A DNA stretch of 32,266 nt, taken from positions 1-32,266 of IMG/VR virus record IMGVR_UViG_3300044712_001904; one strand, 5' to 3'. The notes under the pieces were generated by a model. The model searched no databases. It was not told the DNA's origin and saw nothing but the letters and a program-made list of their open reading frames with translations. The stretch's first letter is position 1. Each line of letters opens with the position of its first letter. Positions 29,212 through 32,266 of the stretch are shown here, one piece after another. A program made the position numbers and the translations under genes. Source of the stretch: a virus.

Positions 29212-29664
29212 TCATTCGGCCTCCGCTGGGGGCAGGGCGGCGGCCAGCGTCGAGAGCGCCGTCTGCGCGTGGTGGATTTCTTCCCGGATCCGCTTGGCTT
29301 CCCGGCGGCTGATCGCGCCGTCGATGATCGCGGAGAGGACCTCTTCGGTCACGTGGCCGACCTCGCGCATCGTGATCGCCAGATGGCCGGTCAGCGTCTC
29401 GCGAACGGTGGGCGCGTCGGGATCCGCGATCGGCACGGCGGTCATCCCGCAGGGCTTGAGGATCAGGTCGAGCAGGCGGGTATCGCGCATCGAGAGGAAC
29501 AGCCGGATCAGGAAGGACACGGTCAGCGCGCGCCGGCCTTCCGCGAAATCGTAGATCGTGGACGCCGCGCAGCCGATCTTCTCGGCGACCACGTCCACGC
29601 GGAAGCTCTTCTCGATCAGGAACACGTAGTAGAGCAGGCCTTGGGAGGTGTCCTGGACTCTCAT
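29212..29664 (-). CDS. Phage regulatory protein, CII-like (CP76 family)
   Basis: 150 residues with GGAGGG 6 bases before ATG. N-terminal helix-turn-helix: LIEKSFRVDVVAEKIGCAAS, TIYDFAEGRRALTVSFLIRL. The later part (RETLTGHLAITMREVGHVTE ... SRREAKRIREEIHHAQTALS) is helical and probably forms the oligomer. This is the layout of CP76-type CII proteins, which help choose lysogeny. It follows the Cro-like gene on the leftward transcript, as in lambdoid order. Confidence 0.7.
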   Translation of the reverse strand: MRVQDTSQGLLYYVFLIEKSFRVDVVAEKIGCAASTIYDFAEGRRALTVSFLIRLFLSMRDTRLLDLILKPCGMTAVPIADPDAPTVRETLTGHLAITMREVGHVTEEVLSAIIDGAISRREAKRIREEIHHAQTALSTLAAALPPAEAE

Positions 29665-29710
29665 GCGCGGCCCTCCGGACGCACGAAAGCCGCGGGAACG
29701 TTTCGGTTTA

Positions 29711-29730
29711 CCGGGGCGCCACCCCGGTGC
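29711..29730 (-). other. Hairpin between Cro-like and CII-like genes
   Basis: Minus strand ACCGGGG-TGGC-GCCCCGGT is a strong hairpin without a U-tract. It could be an attenuator or Rho-assisted stop comparable in place to lambda tR1, or a messenger-stability element. Confidence 0.35.
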
Positions 29731-29748
29731 GATTGTGTCGGCATGAGA

Positions 29749-29994
29749 CTACGCGGCCGGCTGCTTGCGGAACTTGGGGTTCTTGAGTTCATACCCGAAA
29801 AGAAGCTCTTCAAGCGAAACCTTGCCGCCGGAAATCGTTACGATTTCACGACATATCTCCGGCGAAAAGCGGCGGCGGCCAGACTTTGCTTTTCTTACCA
29901 TGCTCGCCTTGACCTGATGCCCCCGGCTGCTCAGCACAGTCGCGAGGTCCTCGGGGCTCATAGGGGCGTCAATCATCCACTCGTGCAAAAGCAT
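29749..29994 (-). CDS. Cro-like regulator
   Basis: 81 residues from ATG at 29994, with GGAGG 8 bases upstream; an upstream in-frame start would lie inside the promoter. Residues ~12-65 (MSPEDLATVLSSRGHQVKAS, MVRKAKSGRRRFSPEICREI, VTISGGKVSLEELL) form a helix-turn-helix with the YdaS/Cro-type GGxxSLEELL end. First gene on the leftward early transcript, opposite the repressor, the classic Cro position. Confidence 0.75.
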   Translation of the reverse strand: MLLHEWMIDAPMSPEDLATVLSSRGHQVKASMVRKAKSGRRRFSPEICREIVTISGGKVSLEELLFGYELKNPKFRKQPAA

Positions 29995-30014
29995 GCGAAT
30001 CACCTCCAACCCGA

Positions 30015-30043
30015 ACAATAGGACGCATTGTCCTATTTGTCAA
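30015..30043 (-). promoter_or_regulatory. Leftward early promoter
   Basis: Minus strand TTGACA (30043-30038), 17 bases, TATTGT (30020-30015). The -35 box is consensus. Operator O1 exactly fills the spacer, so bound repressor would occlude RNA polymerase. It drives the Cro-like gene and the leftward early operon. The layout is mirrored at 31619-31647. Confidence 0.9.
30017..30037. promoter_or_regulatory. Repressor operator O1
   Basis: AATAGGAC-GCATT-GTCCTATT, a perfect 8-bp inverted repeat with 5-bp centre, inside the spacer of the leftward promoter. It is the best match to the consensus shared by all five operators. Confidence 0.9.
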
Positions 30044-30048
30044 GATTG

Positions 30049-30069
30049 GATCGGACCCATTGTCGTATT
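30049..30069. promoter_or_regulatory. Repressor operator O2
   Basis: GATCGGAC-CCATT-GTCGTATT. It keeps GGAC-N5-GTC and the ATT of the right arm. Centre lies 32 bp (three helical turns) from O1, upstream of the leftward -35 box, so the two dimers would face the same side. Confidence 0.8.
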
Positions 30070-30077
30070 GCCGTTCA

Positions 30078-30098
30078 GGGGGGACAATATGTCTAATG
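30078..30098. promoter_or_regulatory. Repressor operator O3, over the repressor start
   Basis: GGGGGGAC-AATAT-GTCTAATG, the weakest arm match but with the same GGAC-N5-GTC core. It covers the ribosome site and start codon of the repressor, 29 bp from O2, a layout suited to negative autoregulation. Confidence 0.7.
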
Positions 30099-30790
30099 GC
30101 AGGGTGCTGAGAGATTTTCGAAATGCTGTCATGGAGGCCATGGCTCGACAAAAAATGTCGAAGGCCGCACTTGCGCGTGCAACCAAGATCGATTATTCGT
30201 ACCTATCCCGAATGCTTTCCGGCAAAGCCAGGTTCAATGAAACATACATCGAGAGCATAACCAATGTGTTGGGGATCGCTAGGGCATCCTTGCCACCTCT
30301 TTCCCCCTCCCTGATTGTCCGCGCAAAAAGTTTTAAAGGGGCCGACCTCCCGGATCGGCGGGAAGAACTGCTAGAAGTGCCAGTGATGGGAGATCCCGCG
30401 GCGGCCGGGGCGGGGCGGATCGTCTCCGATGACGACGTGGCGGGCGTGGCGTGGATTCCGCGCGACCAGCTGGCGGGCCGGGACCGGCATACTCTCCGGG
30501 CGATCAGGATCAGCGGGCACTCCATGGAGCCGATGATCCACGACGGCGCCCTGGTCGTGATCGACTGCGACGACCGTGAGAAGATCGATCCGAACGCGGT
30601 CTATGCCGTCCGCGACGATGGTGAAGGCGTGACGTTAAAACATATCGTTTTTAGGGAAAGGGAACACAAACTGATTCTCGTCGCCAACAATAGGAATTTG
30701 CTGCTCTACCCGCCGCGCGAAGTCGACCTGAAACGCGACGCCTCCCCAGTGATCGGGCGCGCGATTTGGGTCGGACAGGGAATCGCATAG
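30089..30790 (+). CDS. CI-like repressor with S24 autoprotease domain
   Basis: 233 residues from ATG at 30089 (AGGGGGG upstream, spaced 5). Residues ~7-62 are an XRE-type helix-turn-helix (QKMSKAALARATKIDYSYLS, RMLSGKARF). Residues ~95-230 are a LexA/S24 peptidase: GHSMEPMIHDGALVVID with Ser145 and GVTLKHIVF with Lys184. AAAGAG at 104-109 offers the Ala-Gly self-cleavage bond. This predicts maintenance of lysogeny and RecA-stimulated induction on DNA damage. No strong promoter lies immediately upstream, as is common for maintenance promoters that need activation. Confidence 0.93.
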   Translation: MSNGRVLRDFRNAVMEAMARQKMSKAALARATKIDYSYLSRMLSGKARFNETYIESITNVLGIARASLPPLSPSLIVRAKSFKGADLPDRREELLEVPVMGDPAAAGAGRIVSDDDVAGVAWIPRDQLAGRDRHTLRAIRISGHSMEPMIHDGALVVIDCDDREKIDPNAVYAVRDDGEGVTLKHIVFREREHKLILVANNRNLLLYPPREVDLKRDASPVIGRAIWVGQGIA

Positions 30791-30809
30791 GGCCACCGGA
30801 GGTTTATAA

Positions 30810-31496
30810 ATGCCAATATTTAAATGCCCTGAATGCGGTTCCAGCGAAAACGACGGGGATGGGAAATGTATCAAATGCGGCGTTCCAATCATAGATGTGT
30901 CTTCTGTGGCGCCTCCAATTGTTTCCGCACCTACCGCCACCCGAGCACATTGGATTGTAATCGTAATGGTATGTTTAATGATGGCTGTAGTTATGTGGTA
31001 TGTCGAAAGCTGTAATAGCAACAAGACTCCGAATCGCACTGATTTAGAACTATTCAAAGAATACTATTCAAAAATAATTGGCAAAACGGCATTAGCTGAT
31101 AAAGTTTATAAGCCATTTGGCCTTTCACTGGATTCAGGTGACAGTTTGTCCTCTATGTCAATAGCAAGACGCATTGAGCGTGATTATCGTAAATGTTGGG
31201 TTGATATAGACCGGGAGTTTTCTCCTAAACTTGAGAATGCTGAAGCTTCTGAGTTGTTAAAGGATGGGCACGAAAAACTATCTGGCGCCTATTATTGCAA
31301 GCTCAATGTGATAGAGGGGTTTGTTAAATTGTCTAAATCTCCATCAATATCTATAGTCGGAGATGTTAAAGAGTCCGCTGAAAGGGTAACCCCCTTGATG
31401 GTTTCCGGCCTTGCAAAACTCTTCGCAGCAGGAGAAAAGTTAGGCATGGCTCCGGAAGATATTGCGAACATTGGGAAAGAGGCGCCATCAAAATAG
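30810..31496 (+). CDS. AT-rich zinc-ribbon membrane protein, lysogen accessory gene
   Basis: 228 residues; GGAGG 8 bases before ATG, 19 bases after the repressor stop. Residues 6-23 form a zinc ribbon (FKCPECGSS, GKCIKCG; Cys6, 9, 20, 23). A membrane helix spans ~46-67 (WIVIVMVCLMMAVVMWYVES). The remaining 160 residues are a soluble domain (LELFKEYYSKIIGK, DSGDSLSSMSIARRIERDYR, SGLAKLFAAGEKLGMAPED). The gene is clearly A+T-rich compared with all its neighbours, marking recent foreign origin. Co-direction with the repressor and a terminator right behind mean it is likely expressed in the lysogen. No family recognised. Confidence 0.85.
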   Translation: MPIFKCPECGSSENDGDGKCIKCGVPIIDVSSVAPPIVSAPTATRAHWIVIVMVCLMMAVVMWYVESCNSNKTPNRTDLELFKEYYSKIIGKTALADKVYKPFGLSLDSGDSLSSMSIARRIERDYRKCWVDIDREFSPKLENAEASELLKDGHEKLSGAYYCKLNVIEGFVKLSKSPSISIVGDVKESAERVTPLMVSGLAKLFAAGEKLGMAPEDIANIGKEAPSK

Positions 31497-31541
31497 AATA
31501 AAGCCTATCACCAAAGAGAAAACCCAACCCCGCCCCTGCTG

Positions 31542-31568
31542 ACGCCCCTCTCCCCGAGGGGCGTTTTC
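31542..31568 (+). terminator. Rho-independent terminator of the repressor operon
   Basis: ACGCCCCTC-TCCCC-GAGGGGCGT followed by TTTCG. It ends the repressor/accessory transcript and insulates the rightward promoter 51 bases downstream. Confidence 0.88.
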
Positions 31569-31592
31569 GTTAGGGGTTTCCGTATGAGCACA

Positions 31593-31613
31593 AAAAGGAC
31601 ATATAGTCCTTTC
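31593..31613. promoter_or_regulatory. Repressor operator O4
   Basis: AAAAGGAC-ATATA-GTCCTTTC, perfect 7-bp arms around the same 5-bp centre. It lies upstream of the rightward promoter -35 box, 32 bp from O5, the same distance as O1-O2. Confidence 0.87.
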
Positions 31614-31618
31614 TGTGC

Positions 31619-31647
31619 TTGACAAATAGGACACCCTGTCCTAGTAT
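31619..31647 (+). promoter_or_regulatory. Rightward early promoter
   Basis: TTGACA (31619-31624), 17 bases, TAGTAT (31642-31647). The -35 box is consensus and O5 fills the spacer. It is the mirror image of the promoter at 30015-30043, with near-identical bases from the -35 box through the first operator arm (TTGACAAATAGGACA). Drives the rightward genes from 31791. Confidence 0.9.
31625..31645. promoter_or_regulatory. Repressor operator O5
   Basis: AATAGGAC-ACCCT-GTCCTAGT; the left arm is identical to O1. It occupies the spacer of the rightward promoter and would block it when bound. Confidence 0.88.
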
Positions 31648-31654
31648 CCCCAAT

Positions 31655-31790
31655 TAGCCGCACCACCTCGGCGACCAACAGCAGCGATGACCTGCTCGGC
31701 TCGGGAGGAAAGGGCGCAAAGTCCCGCCCCTGGCGGTTCGCCGCAGGAAGGCGAGCGGGACACAAAAACCGGTTTCAGAAAGGACAGCGC
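31655..31790 (+). other. Structured leader of the rightward early transcript
   Basis: About 136 bases run from the predicted start to the first gene. Hairpins are AGCAG/CTGCT (31680-31696) and a larger one with outer stem GTCCCGC/GCGGGAC (31721-31727, 31755-31761) enclosing GCGG-TTCG-CCGC. AAAGGGCGCAAAG lies at 31709-31721. It ends with AAAGGA before ATG. An attenuator, antitermination site or riboswitch is possible; no class can be assigned. Confidence 0.4.
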
Positions 31791-31976
31791 ATGTCGGAAA
31801 AGATCAGCCTCGGCGAGAAGGTCAAGGACGGCATCACCGGCTTCACGGGCATCGTCACGTGCCGCACGGAATACCTGCACGACAACCCGAGCCTGGGCAT
31901 CCAGCCGCTCGAGCTGAAGGACGGCAAGCCCGCCGAAACCGTGTGGCTGGCCGAAACGCGGGTCAGCCGGATCTAG
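31791..31976 (+). CDS. Small conserved-type phage protein
   Basis: 61 residues, AAAGGA ribosome site. The pattern VKDGITGFTGIVTCRTEYLH, then IQPLELKDGKPAETVWLAET resembles a recurring small phage protein of the 'D-x-ITGF-x-G' kind that ends in a W-(F/L)-xE-x-R motif. Its function is unknown. It is the first gene behind the rightward early promoter, so it should be made immediately on induction. Confidence 0.75.
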   Translation: MSEKISLGEKVKDGITGFTGIVTCRTEYLHDNPSLGIQPLELKDGKPAETVWLAETRVSRI

Positions 31977-32086
31977 GCGAGCCACCGGGAACCCCCGCCC
32001 GAATCTGCCCTGGGTAAGCCGGAAAAGACGGCTGAAGACGACGTGGCGCAGTGACGGCGGGGGGAACTCAAGGAAGGGAGGGGACG
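31977..32086 (+). other. Structured intergenic RNA candidate
   Basis: A perfect 8-bp outer stem CCCCCGCC (31992-31999) with GGCGGGGG (32056-32063) encloses the hairpin AGCCG/CGGCT (32017-32033) and a short CCC/GGG pairing, giving a possible multi-branch fold. The ribosome site GGGAGGGG of the next gene lies 15 bases after the outer stem. Confidence 0.35.
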
Positions 32087-32266
32087 ATGCCAAGGATCAG
32101 CGCTCGCTACCGCTACATGGGCGTCCAGCGGGACAAGTCGGGTCTCGAATGGTTCCACGAAGAAACGAGCAGCGGGACGCGGGAAGAATCGCAGAAGCTG
32201 GCCGACCGCATCGATTCCCTCTATCCCTTCGTCCGGATCGGCAAGTTCAGGATCACCGAAGTCAAA
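32087..32266 (+). CDS. Phage protein, partial at the window edge
   Basis: 60 residues are visible from ATG at 32087 (GGGAGGGG upstream) with no stop before the end of the window. The start MPRISARYRYMGVQRDKSGL and DRIDSLYPFVRIGKFRITEV show a mixed alpha/beta small protein. No family recognised from this fragment. Second gene of the rightward early operon. Confidence 0.7.
   Translation, partial: MPRISARYRYMGVQRDKSGLEWFHEETSSGTREESQKLADRIDSLYPFVRIGKFRITEVK

Noticed and set aside
31709-31761. Cyclic-di-GMP (GEMM-I) riboswitch in the rightward leader, from the phrase GGGCGCAAAG
   Set aside because: Only one GEMM-like phrase is present. The GGCAAACC-type 5' element and the 3' GGGTTACCG-type element are missing, so I list it only as a structured leader.
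31508-32158. Minus-strand frames opposite the rightward early genes
   Set aside because: They run through the terminator, operators and promoter and have the composition of chance frames; the plus-strand genes have good ribosome sites.

Overview
The window is most of one integrated prophage in a high-GC bacterium. Most of it looks to be roughly 60-65 % G+C by eye; I did not compute it. The first 600 bases are host flank, and the phage runs off the right edge, so its second end is outside the window. The host is probably a proteobacterium, possibly a deltaproteobacterial relative, but no host protein gene is present and that is a weak inference.

Layout. 1-600: noncoding host DNA with variable-stem hairpins, then a minus-strand terminator. 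602-654: the displaced 3' half of a tRNA-Leu(GAG) gene, which marks the attachment site. 782-2740: lysis module (membrane/coiled-coil spanin-like proteins, holin-like protein, amidase). 2805-6246: tail fibre and appendage genes, including an SGNH/GDSL hydrolase and a jelly-roll-like appendage. 6304-15648: a contractile tail of phage Mu type (gp47, gp46, gp45, gpP, gpN, tape measure, frameshifted chaperones, tube, sheath, gp38- and gp37-like proteins). 15650-23450: head and packaging genes of lambda type (FII-like, S49 protease with nested scaffold, portal, gpW, gpA terminase, Nu1), but with a Mu gpT-type major capsid protein. 23627-28422: small early genes, a tyrosine integrase, a MazG-like nucleotide protein and a lambda O-like replication protein whose gene carries a 12-bp iteron array. 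28462-29201: small membrane proteins, partly on the opposite strand. 29212-30790: CII-like and Cro-like regulators and an S24 (CI/LexA-type) repressor. 30810-31496: an AT-rich accessory membrane protein. 31542-32266: terminator, second promoter and start of a rightward operon.

How it works together. The virus is a chimera: lambda-like DNA packaging and lysogeny control with a Mu-like contractile tail, integrating by tyrosine recombination rather than transposition. Almost all lytic genes are read leftward. The most striking part is the control region. Five near-identical operators (GGAC-N5-GTC core) form two clusters 1.6 kb apart. In each cluster one operator fills the 17-bp spacer of a strong promoter (TTGACA-N17-TATTGT leftward, TTGACA-N17-TAGTAT rightward), with a second operator 32 bp upstream; the left cluster has a third over the repressor start. 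One repressor can therefore shut both lytic operons, while the repressor and the AT-rich zinc-ribbon membrane gene between them stay on in the lysogen. That gene, the plus-strand secreted protein at 7957-8298 and the membrane proteins at 28462-29201 are the best candidates for undescribed lysogen functions.
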